From assembly GCF_029433255.1 (NCBI RefSeq), contig NZ_JAQTHU010000001.1, forward strand, positions 868,001 to 932,000: 64,000 nt of DNA, read 5' to 3'. The notes below the pieces were generated by a model. That model made no database searches. It saw only the letters and a program-made list of their open reading frames with translations, and had not been told where the DNA came from. A program made the position numbers and the translations under genes. The DNA is from Lactobacillus sp. ESL0791. GTDB taxonomy: Bacteria; Bacillota; Bacilli; Lactobacillales; Lactobacillaceae. Positions within the stretch are counted from its first letter, which is position 1. Each line of letters starts with the position of its first letter. Of this stretch, positions 1 to 8,338 are shown one piece after another.

Positions 1-1
1 T

Positions 2-622
2 CATTCAACTGCGGATACGGTGCGGCCGGCGCTGCAGTTGATTCACACCGCCAGCGGGATGCACCGGGTCTCCGGCAGTTTCATCATGGAACGCGGTGCT
101 GACAAGTATGTGTTTGCCGATTGTGCAATTAATATTGAGCCGGATGCGGAAACACTGGTTGAGATTGCCTACCAGTCGGTTCAGACTGCCAAAATGATTA
201 ACCTTGAACCGCGGCTGGCCTTTCTGAGTTTTTCCACAAAGGGTTCAGCTAAAGGTGAAATGGTGACCAAGGTGGCGGAAGCTGCAGCCCTGTTTAAGCA
301 GCGCTACCCGCAAATTCTGGCCGATGGTGAATTGCAGTTTGATGCTGCCTTTGTGCCGGAAGTTGCCCAAAGCAAGGCACCGGATTCGGAAATAAAGGGG
401 CAAGCTAACATCTTCATTTTTCCGGAATTGCAGTCGGGAAACATTGCCTATAAGCTGACTCAGCGCTTAGGTGGCTTTACCGCGGTGGGCCCAATTTTGC
501 AGGGTCTGGCGGCCCCGATCAACGACTTGTCGCGCGGGGCCAGCAGCCAGGATGTTTATGACATGGCGCTTCTGACCGCTGCCCAAAGCTTGCAGGGAGA
601 TTACAATGAAACAGGAAATTGA
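2..622 (+). CDS. pta: Phosphate acetyltransferase, C-terminal part (cut by left edge)
   Basis: C-terminal ~206 residues of phosphate acetyltransferase, the cytoplasmic enzyme that interconverts acetyl-CoA plus phosphate with acetyl phosphate plus CoA. The frame is open from base 2, so the true start lies left of the window. The first visible residues, STADTVRPALQLI, and the later stretch GGFTAVGPILQGLAAPIND are typical of the Pta C-terminal domain. The stop is at 620-622 and the gene overlaps tsaE by 17 bases, so the two are probably translationally coupled. The partner enzyme, acetate kinase, is encoded at 57571, far from this gene. Family assignment is secure; only the missing N-terminus is unknown. 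Confidence 0.93.
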   Translation, partial: HSTADTVRPALQLIHTASGMHRVSGSFIMERGADKYVFADCAINIEPDAETLVEIAYQSVQTAKMINLEPRLAFLSFSTKGSAKGEMVTKVAEAAALFKQRYPQILADGELQFDAAFVPEVAQSKAPDSEIKGQANIFIFPELQSGNIAYKLTQRLGGFTAVGPILQGLAAPINDLSRGASSQDVYDMALLTAAQSLQGDYNETGN

Positions 623-1088
623 TTCACCGGCACAAATGAAAGGGCTCGGGGCAGCCGTTGCCCAAACGGCCCAGCCGCATGATCTGCTGCTGCTCAATGG
701 GGATCTCGGCGCCGGCAAAACCACGTTGACCCAGGGAATCGGCCAGGCATTGGGGGTTAAGCGGCCGGTAAAAAGTCCAACCTTTACGATTGTGCGCGAA
801 TACCGCGAGGCCCAGCTGCCCTTATTTCATATGGATTTTTACCGTTTGGAAAATGATGACCTGTCATCGGTTGATCTGGCTGGTTATCTAGCAGAGCCGG
901 GATTGGTGGTGATCGAGTGGCCGCAGCTGGTGCTCAGTGATCTGCCGCCTGACTACCTGCAGTTGACAATCAGCCGGATCGATGACAGTTGGAATTCGAC
1001 TAAGCGGCTGGTGGAATTCAGTGCACACGGCCAGCGCAACGAGGAGTGGCTGCAGGCGATTTTAGCGCAGATAAATAAGCAGGCTTAG
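606..1088 (+). CDS. tsaE: tRNA N6-threonylcarbamoyladenosine ATPase TsaE
   Basis: 160-residue P-loop ATPase that, in the TsaB-TsaD-TsaE complex, drives turnover of t6A37 formation on ANN-decoding tRNAs. The Walker A motif GDLGAGKTTL is near residues 32-41, and the SPTFTIVREY segment after it is characteristic of the family. Length is normal. The ATG at 606 lies inside the end of pta, with GGGAGA just upstream as ribosome site, so translation is coupled to pta. The stop codon lies in the loop of a terminator hairpin shared with the convergent exonuclease gene. Confidence 0.95.
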   Translation: MKQEIDSPAQMKGLGAAVAQTAQPHDLLLLNGDLGAGKTTLTQGIGQALGVKRPVKSPTFTIVREYREAQLPLFHMDFYRLENDDLSSVDLAGYLAEPGLVVIEWPQLVLSDLPPDYLQLTISRIDDSWNSTKRLVEFSAHGQRNEEWLQAILAQINKQA

Positions 1089-1106
1089 CAGCCTGCTTAT
1101 TTTTAT
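1074..1106. terminator. Bidirectional terminator between tsaE and the exonuclease gene
   Basis: Perfect stem AATAAGCAGGC / GCCTGCTTATT (1074-1084 with 1091-1101) and a 6-base loop, followed by a T-rich tract on the plus strand. It sits between two convergent genes, and the tsaE stop codon lies in the loop. Confidence 0.85.
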
Positions 1107-1636
1107 ATTTGGTAAATCAAGTTTTTGATGGCTTCGTCGCCGAATTGCTTGTTTTGTGCAATCAGGATCCCGGCACAGGCCTCGCTGTCGCTCAGAGCAT
1201 TGTGGTGGTGCCATAATTCAACGTTCAGTGCAGTGGAAACTGTATCTAGTTTATGGTTGACCAGGTCCGGTTCAAACAGCCTGCTGGTTTTTAATGTATC
1301 AACCACCAAATAATGCGGTTCCTGAATACCATAGCGGGCCAGGCTTTCTTTCATGACATTGGTATCAAAGCGGGCGTTGTGGGCGGTCACCAGCATCCCT
1401 GGCTGGTAAAGTTTTTTGATTTTCGGCCAAACCTCGGCCATCGTGGGGGCATCTTTGACGTCGTCCGTGGTAATGTCATGTATTTGAATATTGCGCCCGT
1501 CAAAGGGCATCTGCGGGTTGATGACGGTATAAAAACGGTCAACGATTTCATTGTTGCGCACCATGACCAGTGCCAGTGAACAGGCACTTTCCGGGTGGCG
1601 GTTGGCAGTTTCAAAATCCATTGCGACAAAATTCAT
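1103..1636 (-). CDS. 3'-5' exonuclease, DnaQ/DEDDh family (DNA polymerase III epsilon-like)
   Basis: 177-residue DEDDh exonuclease. The first acidic motif is FVAMDFETANRH at the N-terminus (Asp and Glu for metal binding), with HNARFD in the middle as ExoII. The C-terminal half holds the HNALSDSEACAG region, with the His-x4-Asp of ExoIII. Stand-alone proteins of this type are common in lactobacilli and are usually annotated as DNA polymerase III epsilon-like; their substrate is not known. It is transcribed convergently to tsaE and divergently from murB. A GGAGGGAATTAA ribosome site precedes the ATG at 1636. Confidence 0.88.
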   Translation of the reverse strand: MNFVAMDFETANRHPESACSLALVMVRNNEIVDRFYTVINPQMPFDGRNIQIHDITTDDVKDAPTMAEVWPKIKKLYQPGMLVTAHNARFDTNVMKESLARYGIQEPHYLVVDTLKTSRLFEPDLVNHKLDTVSTALNVELWHHHNALSDSEACAGILIAQNKQFGDEAIKNLIYQI

Positions 1637-1733
1637 CTTTAATTCCCTCCAATTTCAAATTAAGTATAACATAGCGTGAAGCAAGTGCCGCAATGCGGTA
1701 AAATAAGAAAAGATTTAAAAAGGAGATTATGTT

Positions 1734-2627
1734 GTGGAGTTGCTAGATTTAAAAAAAGCGGGGCTCGACCTCGAGCAGGGGGCTCCTCTCAGCCGTTATA
1801 CTTTTACCAAGACGGGCGGACCTGCTGAATACTTGGCCTTTCCCAAGAATCTAACCGAGCTGAAAAAGCTGCTTGCGCTGGTCAATGAAAAGCAGATTCC
1901 GCTGACGGTAATCGGCAATGCCTCTAACTTGATCATCCGCGACGGCGGCATTCGTGGCCTGGTTATTATTTTAACTAAAATGAATAAAATTACGGTTACG
2001 GGCAATGCGGTCACCGCTGCTGCCGGAGCGCGGATCATTGATACTGCCTTTGCCGGGGCGCACGCGGGTCTTAGCGGCCTGGAATTTGCCGCGGGTATTC
2101 CCGGCAGTGTCGGCGGGGCCGTCTTTATGAATGCCGGCGCTTATGGCGGAGAGATCAAGGATGCCGTAACCGAAGTAACGGTTTTGACCCGCTCCGGTGA
2201 AGTTAGAACGTATACTAATCAGGAAATGAATTTTTCCTACCGACATTCGCTGGTTCAGGAAAATGGTGCGATCGTCCTTGCGGCTAGCTTTTCTTTAAAA
2301 AGAGCAGACAAGGCCACTATTTTGGACCAAATGAATTATCTGAATGCGTTGCGAAAATTTAAACAGCCGCTGGAATATCCGTCGTGCGGTAGTGTGTTTA
2401 AAAGGCCTGCGGGACACTTCGTGGGGCCGATGATTATTAAGGCCGGCCTGCAGGGCAAGCAAATCGGCGGTGCCCAGGATTCGACCAAACATGCCGGCTT
2501 CATCGTCAACCGCGGCGGTGCAACCGCAACAGATTATTTAGACTTAATTCACCTGATTCAGCGGGTGATTAAGGAAAAATTTGCAGTTGAGCTGCAGACA
2601 GAAGTTAGGATAATTGGTCAGGACTAA
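1734..2627 (+). CDS. murB: UDP-N-acetylenolpyruvoylglucosamine reductase MurB
   Basis: 297-residue FAD enzyme that reduces enolpyruvyl-UDP-GlcNAc to UDP-MurNAc in peptidoglycan synthesis. Visible FAD and substrate motifs are IGNASNLIIRDGG (~60-73) and GIPGSVGGAVFMNAGAYGG (~117-135), with YRHSLVQ in the middle. PSCGSVFKRP (~219-228) contains the serine that protonates the product. I chose the GTG at 1734 because AAAAAGGAG lies about 9 bases upstream; the ATG at 1729 is out of frame and gives only five codons. It is followed after 42 bases by the c-di-AMP/GlmM operon, an arrangement usual in lactobacilli. Confidence 0.95.
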   Translation: MELLDLKKAGLDLEQGAPLSRYTFTKTGGPAEYLAFPKNLTELKKLLALVNEKQIPLTVIGNASNLIIRDGGIRGLVIILTKMNKITVTGNAVTAAAGARIIDTAFAGAHAGLSGLEFAAGIPGSVGGAVFMNAGAYGGEIKDAVTEVTVLTRSGEVRTYTNQEMNFSYRHSLVQENGAIVLAASFSLKRADKATILDQMNYLNALRKFKQPLEYPSCGSVFKRPAGHFVGPMIIKAGLQGKQIGGAQDSTKHAGFIVNRGGATATDYLDLIHLIQRVIKEKFAVELQTEVRIIGQD

Positions 2628-2669
2628 AAATGTTATACTTTATATCTAATAGGTGAGAAAGGAGAAATT

Positions 2670-3515
2670 ATGCATTTTAATACGACAAATCTTTTTACCT
2701 GGAGTAATCTCGCCGTCATTTTGGATGTCCTGATCATCTGGTTCCTTGTTTACCATTTAATTATGCTGATTAAAGGAACTAAAGCCGTGCAGCTGGCGAA
2801 GGGGATAGTCTTTATTTTCTTTGTCAGGATTATTGCCGGCCTGCTCCACCTGTATGCACTGACCTGGATCGTTGACCAGATTGTTTCCTGGGCGGTTGTC
2901 GGGATTATCGTGATTTTCCAGCCGGAAATTCGGCGCGGGCTTGAACATCTGGGCCGGATGCCGCTCTTTGGCGGCCGCGAGGAAAGTGCCCATGACGAAT
3001 CGGTCAAATTCATTAAGGAACTCGATAAGGCGATTCAGTACATGTCCAAACGGCGCATCGGCGCCCTGATCACCATTCAGCAGGAAACCGGACTTGATGA
3101 TTATATTGAAACGGGCATCAAGCTTGACGCCGAGGTTACCGGCGCGCTTTTGATCAATATTTTTATTCCCAACACGCCGCTGCATGACGGAGCCGTGATC
3201 ATCAACCAGGACCACCGGATTGCAGTTGCCGCCGCCTACTTGCCGCTTTCGGACAGTGAGATGATCCCCAAGCGCCTGGGGACCAGGCACCGTGCGGCTG
3301 TTGGTATTTCCGAGGTAACAGATGCCATCACGATCGTTGTGTCCGAAGAGACCGGCGGGGTAACAATTACCAAGAACGGCCGCTTTTTGCTGGACATGAC
3401 GCGCGACGAGTACATGAAATATCTGACCGCCGAGCTTGTGCCTAAGACAGGTGAAAAAACTAAATGGTACCAAAAGATCTTTAGTAAAATTTGGAAGTGG
3501 GGTGCTGACCGATGA
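2670..3515 (+). CDS. cdaA: Diadenylate cyclase CdaA
   Basis: 281-residue membrane diadenylate cyclase that makes c-di-AMP from two ATP. Three hydrophobic segments fill residues ~12-85. The DAC domain follows with the catalytic LHDGA motif at ~171-175 and the RHR motif at ~206-208. The ATG is preceded by AGAAAGGAGAAATT. The gene overlaps cdaR by four bases (ATGA type) and lies in the conserved order cdaA-cdaR-glmM. There CdaR regulates the cyclase and GlmM can bind and inhibit it, linking c-di-AMP to wall-precursor supply. Family, length and neighbours all agree. Confidence 0.96.
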   Translation: MHFNTTNLFTWSNLAVILDVLIIWFLVYHLIMLIKGTKAVQLAKGIVFIFFVRIIAGLLHLYALTWIVDQIVSWAVVGIIVIFQPEIRRGLEHLGRMPLFGGREESAHDESVKFIKELDKAIQYMSKRRIGALITIQQETGLDDYIETGIKLDAEVTGALLINIFIPNTPLHDGAVIINQDHRIAVAAAYLPLSDSEMIPKRLGTRHRAAVGISEVTDAITIVVSEETGGVTITKNGRFLLDMTRDEYMKYLTAELVPKTGEKTKWYQKIFSKIWKWGADR

Positions 3516-4492
3516 AAAATTTCTGGAAAAAATCCTGGTTTGTTAAACTCGTTTCGCTCCTGATTGCCGTGCTGCTGGTGATCTACATTGATTCAACCCA
3601 GCCCGGTTTTATGACCCAGGGTGAAAACAGCAAGACGCAGCAAACTGCCAGCGAGACTCACACCTTGAAGGTTCCGCTGCAGGTTTCCGTTAATACCGAT
3701 AAATATTACGTTGTTGGTTATCCGGAAAAGGTCAGCATCACGCTTGCGGGGCCGAATGCGCTTGTGACGTCGACCGTTAACACGCAAAACTTTCGTGCGT
3801 ATATCGACTTAACCAATAAAAGCATCGGCAAGCACACGGTCAGGGTGCAGGTTAGCGGCTTAAGCAAGCAGCTCTCCTATTCCATCAGCCCGAAAACGCT
3901 CAAAGTTGATATTGAACGGCGAAAGTCAACAACAATGCCTGTACAAATAGAGTATAATAAGAGTGCTGTAGCTCATGGCTATAAAGTTGGAAAAACGAGC
4001 AGCAATCCCCAGCAGGTTGAGGTTACGGGTTCGCGCAGCGAGGTCGACCAGATTGACCAAATTGTTGCCAAGGTGGTTTTGCCTAACGGGATTGATCATA
4101 GTTATCACCGCCAGGTGATTTTGATTGCCGAGGATAAGCACCAGCGGCAGTTAAATGTGGTGATTGAACCCTCAACGGTTGCGGTCACGATTCCAATTAC
4201 AATTGCCAAAAAGACCGTCAAGGTCAGTTTGGATACCAAGAATGAGCCGAGCAATAAAGTATATTCTTTGACCAGCAAAGTTAATGAAGTAACGCTTTAT
4301 GGCACAGAAGAGTCTCTAGCAAAAATTAAGGAATTAAAAGTGCCGGTTGATCTGCGCGGCGTTGATTCTTCGCTTACTAAGCAGGTAGAATTAAAATTGC
4401 CTGATGGCGTGATTAAGTCTGACCCGACAAGCATTGAAGTAAAGATTCGGGTCAAGGATACAGGCAATACAAGTAAAGTTAATCAGAATTAA
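3512..4492 (+). CDS. cdaR: CdaR, YbbR-domain regulator of CdaA
   Basis: 326-residue protein with one N-terminal membrane anchor (residues ~10-28, rich in Leu and Val) and an extracytoplasmic part made of YbbR repeats, which are beta-rich. CdaR proteins bind CdaA at the membrane and modulate c-di-AMP synthesis. The start overlaps the cdaA stop (ATGA), and the stop lies 18 bases before glmM, so all three genes form one operon. The C-terminus is Lys/Asn/Thr-rich and ends soon after the last repeat. No missing parts are seen. Confidence 0.93.
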   Translation: MKNFWKKSWFVKLVSLLIAVLLVIYIDSTQPGFMTQGENSKTQQTASETHTLKVPLQVSVNTDKYYVVGYPEKVSITLAGPNALVTSTVNTQNFRAYIDLTNKSIGKHTVRVQVSGLSKQLSYSISPKTLKVDIERRKSTTMPVQIEYNKSAVAHGYKVGKTSSNPQQVEVTGSRSEVDQIDQIVAKVVLPNGIDHSYHRQVILIAEDKHQRQLNVVIEPSTVAVTIPITIAKKTVKVSLDTKNEPSNKVYSLTSKVNEVTLYGTEESLAKIKELKVPVDLRGVDSSLTKQVELKLPDGVIKSDPTSIEVKIRVKDTGNTSKVNQN

Positions 4493-4510
4493 GAGAAAGG
4501 TTGTTTGTGA

Positions 4511-5860
4511 ATGTTGAAATATTTTGGAACCGATGGGGTTCGCGGTGTGGCCAATCAGGAATTGAGCCCGGAATTGGCGTTTAAATTAGGCCGTGACGGT
4601 GGTTATGTTTTAACGAAAAATAAAAAGGCAGATGAACAGGCCAAGGTTCTGGTTTCGCGGGATACGCGCATGTCCGGCCAGATGCTGGAATACGCACTGA
4701 TTTCGGGTCTATTGTCGGTGGGCATTGAGGTTTTGGAAGTTGGGGTTATCACGACACCGGGACTATCCTACTTGGTTCGGGCTCAGGGCGCCGATGCCGG
4801 TGTGCAGATTTCCGCCTCGCACAATCCGGTGCAGGATAACGGCATCAAATTTTTTGGCAGCGATGGTTTGAAATTGTCGGACGCAATGGAAGGCGAAATT
4901 GAGGAACTGATTGATGCCAAGGAAGATACACTGCCGCGGCCAGCCGCTGAAGGCTTGGGTACGGTGACCGATTTTCACGAGGGTAGCGCCAAATATTTGC
5001 AGTTTATTGAAAATTCGGTTCCGGAAGATTTGGACGGCATTAAGGTCGTCATTGATGGGGCTAACGGTGCTGCCAGCAGTTTGATTTCCCGTCTGTTTGC
5101 AGACTGCGGCGTTGACTTCACGACTATTGCTACTCATCCTGATGGCATGAACATCAATGACCACGTTGGTGCCACCCATACGGAAAAGCTGCAGGAAGAA
5201 GTTGTCAAACAGGGGGCACAGCTGGGGTTGGCCTTTGATGGGGATGCCGACCGCTGCATCGCCGTTGACGAAAACGGCAAGGAGGTTGACGGCGATCACA
5301 TCATGTATATCTTGGGCTGCTACATGGCCGATCACGGCCGCCTGAAGAAAGATACAATTGTGACCACGGTGATGAGCAACCTTGGTTTTACCAAGGCCTT
5401 GGCAAGAAAGGGCCTGAAAAATGTCCGTACCCAAGTTGGTGACCGCTATGTTTCAGAAGAAATGCGCGCTCACGGCTATAACCTGGGCGGTGAGCAGTCC
5501 GGACATGTGATTATGACCGACTACCACAATACCGGTGACGGAATGCTCACGGGTCTGCATTTGATGCTGGTCATGAAGAAGACCGGTATGGCACTGACCG
5601 AATTGCTGAAGGACTTTAAGGAATATCCGCAGTGCCTGGTTAATGTTCCGGTTAAGGATAAGAAAAATTGGCGTGAGCACCAGCCGATTTTGGATGTGAT
5701 CAAGGAAGTTGAACAAGACATGGGTGATGAAGGCCGCGTGCTGGTGCGTCCGTCAGGAACTCAGTCGCTTCTGCGGGTGATGGCTGAAGGCCCGACCCAG
5801 GAAGAAACCGATGCTTACGTGCAACGGATTGTTGACGTGGTTAAGCAGGAAATGGGTTAA
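4511..5860 (+). CDS. glmM: Phosphoglucosamine mutase GlmM
   Basis: 449-residue enzyme that converts glucosamine-6-phosphate to glucosamine-1-phosphate, the step after GlmS (11942) toward UDP-GlcNAc. Visible motifs are FGTDGVRG at residues 5-12, the phosphoserine loop SASHNP at ~101-106, the Mg-binding FDGDADR near 242, GGEQSGH in the third domain, and the phosphate-binding VRPSGTQ near the C-terminus. Length is normal. It is the third gene of the cdaA operon. The cassette gene at 5884 starts only 23 bases downstream with no terminator, so read-through is likely. Confidence 0.97.
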   Translation: MLKYFGTDGVRGVANQELSPELAFKLGRDGGYVLTKNKKADEQAKVLVSRDTRMSGQMLEYALISGLLSVGIEVLEVGVITTPGLSYLVRAQGADAGVQISASHNPVQDNGIKFFGSDGLKLSDAMEGEIEELIDAKEDTLPRPAAEGLGTVTDFHEGSAKYLQFIENSVPEDLDGIKVVIDGANGAASSLISRLFADCGVDFTTIATHPDGMNINDHVGATHTEKLQEEVVKQGAQLGLAFDGDADRCIAVDENGKEVDGDHIMYILGCYMADHGRLKKDTIVTTVMSNLGFTKALARKGLKNVRTQVGDRYVSEEMRAHGYNLGGEQSGHVIMTDYHNTGDGMLTGLHLMLVMKKTGMALTELLKDFKEYPQCLVNVPVKDKKNWREHQPILDVIKEVEQDMGDEGRVLVRPSGTQSLLRVMAEGPTQEETDAYVQRIVDVVKQEMG

Positions 5861-5883
5861 AAGTTTTAAAGTGGTTTTAGCAA

Positions 5884-6621
5884 ATGGCGGGAAAAAATAA
5901 TGAAAATGTTGTAATTGCACAATTTTTTGCCAACATGTATGATGCCCAACGGGATTGTACCTTAGAAGATGTGGACATTGTTGCAATCACCAAGAAGTTA
6001 TATGAATCGGTTGCGAAGTTTGACGTGGAGCTGCGTGTCTTAATCAATTTTAAAAATAAAACAACTCCGCCGCCGCTTGAAAAATTGGTCAGTGTTGATT
6101 TCTTTAGGCATTACCCGAATAATAAATTTTACTTTTTACGCTGGGAAGTTACATTGAATTATCTCTTGCAGCATCCTGAAATTAAAAAGGCGGCCCTTGT
6201 GGATGCCGGCGATGTGGAAATGCTGAACTATCCGTTTGATGATGTTCAGGAGGACACAATATATGTTGGCGATGAGTTCGTGGATTTGACGGGCTCAATT
6301 ATTGTTCATGATTCTAAACCAGCTTATTTGGCGGATTTTGTTGCTAAAAACCGTCATTTGCAGCTATTGAACACCGGAATTTTAGTGGGAACCCGTGAAA
6401 TTTTGGTCGAATATTTAGCAATTCTGATGAAACTAGTTGTTGAAGATGCGAAAAATGAAAAATTTCATCCAGAAGAGGCTCATTTAGGAAGTTTTGAGAT
6501 GGCGCTCACGTGCTACGTTCTTTATAAATTTTTTAAAGGACGCATTTGCAGCGGTCGTAAGGTAAGCACGCATTACAGGTATTTTGAACATCAGAGTTCA
6601 GCGTGGTTTAAGCATAAGTAA
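5884..6621 (+). CDS. Uncharacterised protein with glycosyltransferase-like (GT-A) features; cassette gene 1, copy 1
   Basis: 245-residue soluble protein; I do not recognise a named family. Roughly 60% of residues match the protein at 43537. The best-kept blocks are AALVDAGDVEMLNYPFDD (~103-120), LNTGILVG (~162-169), VEDAKNEKFHPEEAHLG (~186-202) and the C-terminal SSAWFKHK. An Asp-rich VDAGD turn after a hydrophobic strand, followed by an N-(T/A)-GILVG strand, resembles the metal-binding DxD region and acceptor loop of GT-A (GT8-like) enzymes. That similarity is my inference. There is no signal peptide or membrane segment, so it is probably cytoplasmic. No clear Shine-Dalgarno precedes the ATG. 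The second cassette gene follows after 15 bases. Confidence 0.6.
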   Translation: MAGKNNENVVIAQFFANMYDAQRDCTLEDVDIVAITKKLYESVAKFDVELRVLINFKNKTTPPPLEKLVSVDFFRHYPNNKFYFLRWEVTLNYLLQHPEIKKAALVDAGDVEMLNYPFDDVQEDTIYVGDEFVDLTGSIIVHDSKPAYLADFVAKNRHLQLLNTGILVGTREILVEYLAILMKLVVEDAKNEKFHPEEAHLGSFEMALTCYVLYKFFKGRICSGRKVSTHYRYFEHQSSAWFKHK

Positions 6622-6636
6622 GGATGTCTGCCGAGA

Positions 6637-7431
6637 ATGAATGAGAAAGAATTTCTGCAATTTTGTCATGGTCGGATATTCGCTTACCAGAGTAACGTTA
6701 ATTTTTTTGGCTGGATGATGGTGCGGCTGAAGGCCCCCGATAAGGATAATGGCGCCTGTTTGGTGATTACTTTTAATGCGGATCATACGCTGGGTTTTCC
6801 GTCTAATATTTATTTTTACCCAGACGAACGTTTTTGGGAATTTGACGAAAAAGAGCAGCTGGTTATTTTTAAAGACAAGACAAACCAAAAAATTGTTTCG
6901 CGTTTTAAGCTGCCGGCCCACCCCGATCCTGATTACTTTATTCTCAGCAAGGTGACCGATGTAACGGCCCGTTATATTGCATACAAAGGATTTGATTTTA
7001 ATCGGCAAATCACGCAGCCACCGGTTTTAGCCAGTCAGCGGGTTCTTCTGATGGGTGAAGCGCAGGCAGAGGGAACAAAAGCGCAATTGGAAAAGTATGC
7101 CACCGAAAATTGTTGTGAAATCAGGTGGCTGAAGGTTGGGAATGCCGATTTATGGCAGTTAATTGAGCAAGCGTGGAACGTGGTGACAGATGACTTGGAA
7201 TTGAAAGCGGCCTGCCTATTACTGGACAAGATTCCTGCGAAAGATGAAGTAGTTTTGACTGCAGGTTTGCGGTTAGAAGGTGGCGACAAGCAGACAAAGT
7301 TGATTGCCGGAAGCCGCGCGCAGGTCTTGGTTGTGCTGTCACAGCTGTTAATCATGCACTACCAGCAAATGCTTGCCGGGGCTGATCTGCAAAGCCCGCT
7401 GGCCTTGATGAGCAAGGTAGTTAAAAAATAA
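6637..7431 (+). CDS. Uncharacterised protein; cassette gene 2, copy 1
   Basis: 264-residue soluble protein of unknown function, always directly after gene 1 in both cassettes here. The N-terminal half is beta-rich and contains the signature FYPDERFWEFDE (~61-72), then a hydrophobic strand and FKD, conserved in the paralog at 44279. The C-terminal half looks alpha/beta, with a conserved SQLLIMH segment near residue 240. No signal peptide, membrane helix or recognised catalytic motif is visible. AAGGATG lies about 13 bases upstream of the ATG, a spacing also seen in the other copy. A terminator follows at 7443. Confidence 0.55.
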   Translation: MNEKEFLQFCHGRIFAYQSNVNFFGWMMVRLKAPDKDNGACLVITFNADHTLGFPSNIYFYPDERFWEFDEKEQLVIFKDKTNQKIVSRFKLPAHPDPDYFILSKVTDVTARYIAYKGFDFNRQITQPPVLASQRVLLMGEAQAEGTKAQLEKYATENCCEIRWLKVGNADLWQLIEQAWNVVTDDLELKAACLLLDKIPAKDEVVLTAGLRLEGGDKQTKLIAGSRAQVLVVLSQLLIMHYQQMLAGADLQSPLALMSKVVKK

Positions 7432-7442
7432 TTTTCTACAAA

Positions 7443-7475
7443 AAATGATTAGAGATAAGTCTAGTCATTTTTTTA
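7443..7475 (+). terminator. Intrinsic terminator after the first cassette
   Basis: AAATGATTAGA pairs with TCTAGTCATTT (7443-7453 with 7460-7470), followed by a run of T. It closes the transcript that begins with the c-di-AMP operon or the cassette. Confidence 0.8.
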
Positions 7476-7637
7476 TGAGGTAAATTTTTTGGGAAAGATC
7501 CAGAATTTTTTTACCTAGTAAGGGATGTTTGATTCATTTTTGCGTATATAAATGTGCAAGGAGAATTGTATATCGGTCTATCGATGCTTTTAACTGCTTT
7601 GATAAGAGACTGATAATGGATGTACATGATATAATAA

Positions 7638-8004
7638 ATGAATAATCCAAAATTTGAATCGTATAAACGGCCAAATGGGCACAATGAGTTTGATGAGTGG
7701 TTATTAAAACTATCTGTAAAAGATAGAGCAAAAGTAATTAACATTATTGAGAATACACAAAAGTATGGAATTATAGTTGCTCAAAAAATGAAATGGGTAA
7801 AAAAATTACGTTCTGTATCTAATTTGTATGAACTTAGAAGTAGGACTTCCAGTAATATACAGCGGATTTTATATTTCCATGCTGCTGGAACACGGTATGT
7901 AATTACACATGGTTTTTACTAAAAAGACGGTGGGAACACCACTAAAAGAAATTACACATGCAGTTAAATTGCGAAGGGAATGGTACGAAAATGACCAAAA
8001 TTGA
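7638..8004 (+). pseudogene. HigB/RelE-type (phage Gp49-like) toxin, frameshifted
   Basis: Host-inhibition-type mRNA interferase. The intact part encodes 94 residues beginning MNNPKFESYKRPNGHNEF, with the basic middle and the YVITHGF strand of the family. It then ends early at a TAA after a run of five T (7913-7917). Reading the same DNA with one T fewer gives HGFTKKTVGTPLKEITHAV and continues to a TGA at 8002-8004, the usual C-terminus and length (~121 residues). The restored end overlaps the antitoxin ATG (7991) by 14 bases, as expected for a coupled operon. A one-base insertion therefore most likely inactivates the toxin; a sequencing error or slippage is possible. Confidence 0.75.
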
Positions 8005-8251
8005 TCAAATCTTGCATGAACAAATGAAAGATCGAGAATTTGCAGCTGAGTATCGTGCCGAAACAAGGCGGACAGAGCGTGCTGTTTCATTATATCAAGC
8101 TCGTGAAAGGGCAGGCTATACCAAGAAGCAGCTGGCACAATCGGCTCATGTATCAGAAATGGAAATTACGAAAATGGAAAATGGTGAGGATGTCGATTTA
8201 ACGGCATTAACGCAAGTCGCCAATCAATTAGGAATGAATTTGAAGGCATAA
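7991..8251 (+). CDS. HigA-type helix-turn-helix antitoxin
   Basis: 86-residue Xre/HigA-family protein. The C-terminal half carries a Cro/C1-type helix-turn-helix, with YTKKQLAQSAHVSEMEITKM as recognition region, followed by a leucine-rich dimer helix. It should bind the toxin and repress the operon promoter. I chose the ATG at 7991, giving MTKIDQILHEQMKD, because it overlaps the natural end of the frameshifted toxin reading frame; the longer open frame from 7958 overlaps more of the toxin. The antitoxin looks intact although its toxin does not, so it may now act only as a DNA-binding protein. Confidence 0.8.
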   Translation: MTKIDQILHEQMKDREFAAEYRAETRRTERAVSLYQARERAGYTKKQLAQSAHVSEMEITKMENGEDVDLTALTQVANQLGMNLKA

Positions 8252-8301
8252 TTAGATAAAAGTATGACTTTACTTTTATCAGTTTAAGAATTAATAGATA
8301 T

Positions 8302-8338
8302 AAAAAGTACTAGCTGTTTTGGGGCTAGTGCCTTTTTG
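8302..8338. terminator. Bidirectional terminator between higA and the ABC transporter
   Basis: Stem AAAAAG-ACTAGC with GCTAGT-CTTTTT (8302-8314 with 8324-8337), T-rich on both strands. It lies immediately before the minus-strand stop codon at 8339 and ends both converging transcripts. Confidence 0.75.

Noticed and set aside
2757..3473. Long minus-strand ORF (238 codons) across cdaA
   Set aside because: Shadow of a well-supported gene; no start signal and an implausible product.
4763..5434. Long minus-strand ORF (223 codons) across glmM
   Set aside because: Shadow frame of glmM.
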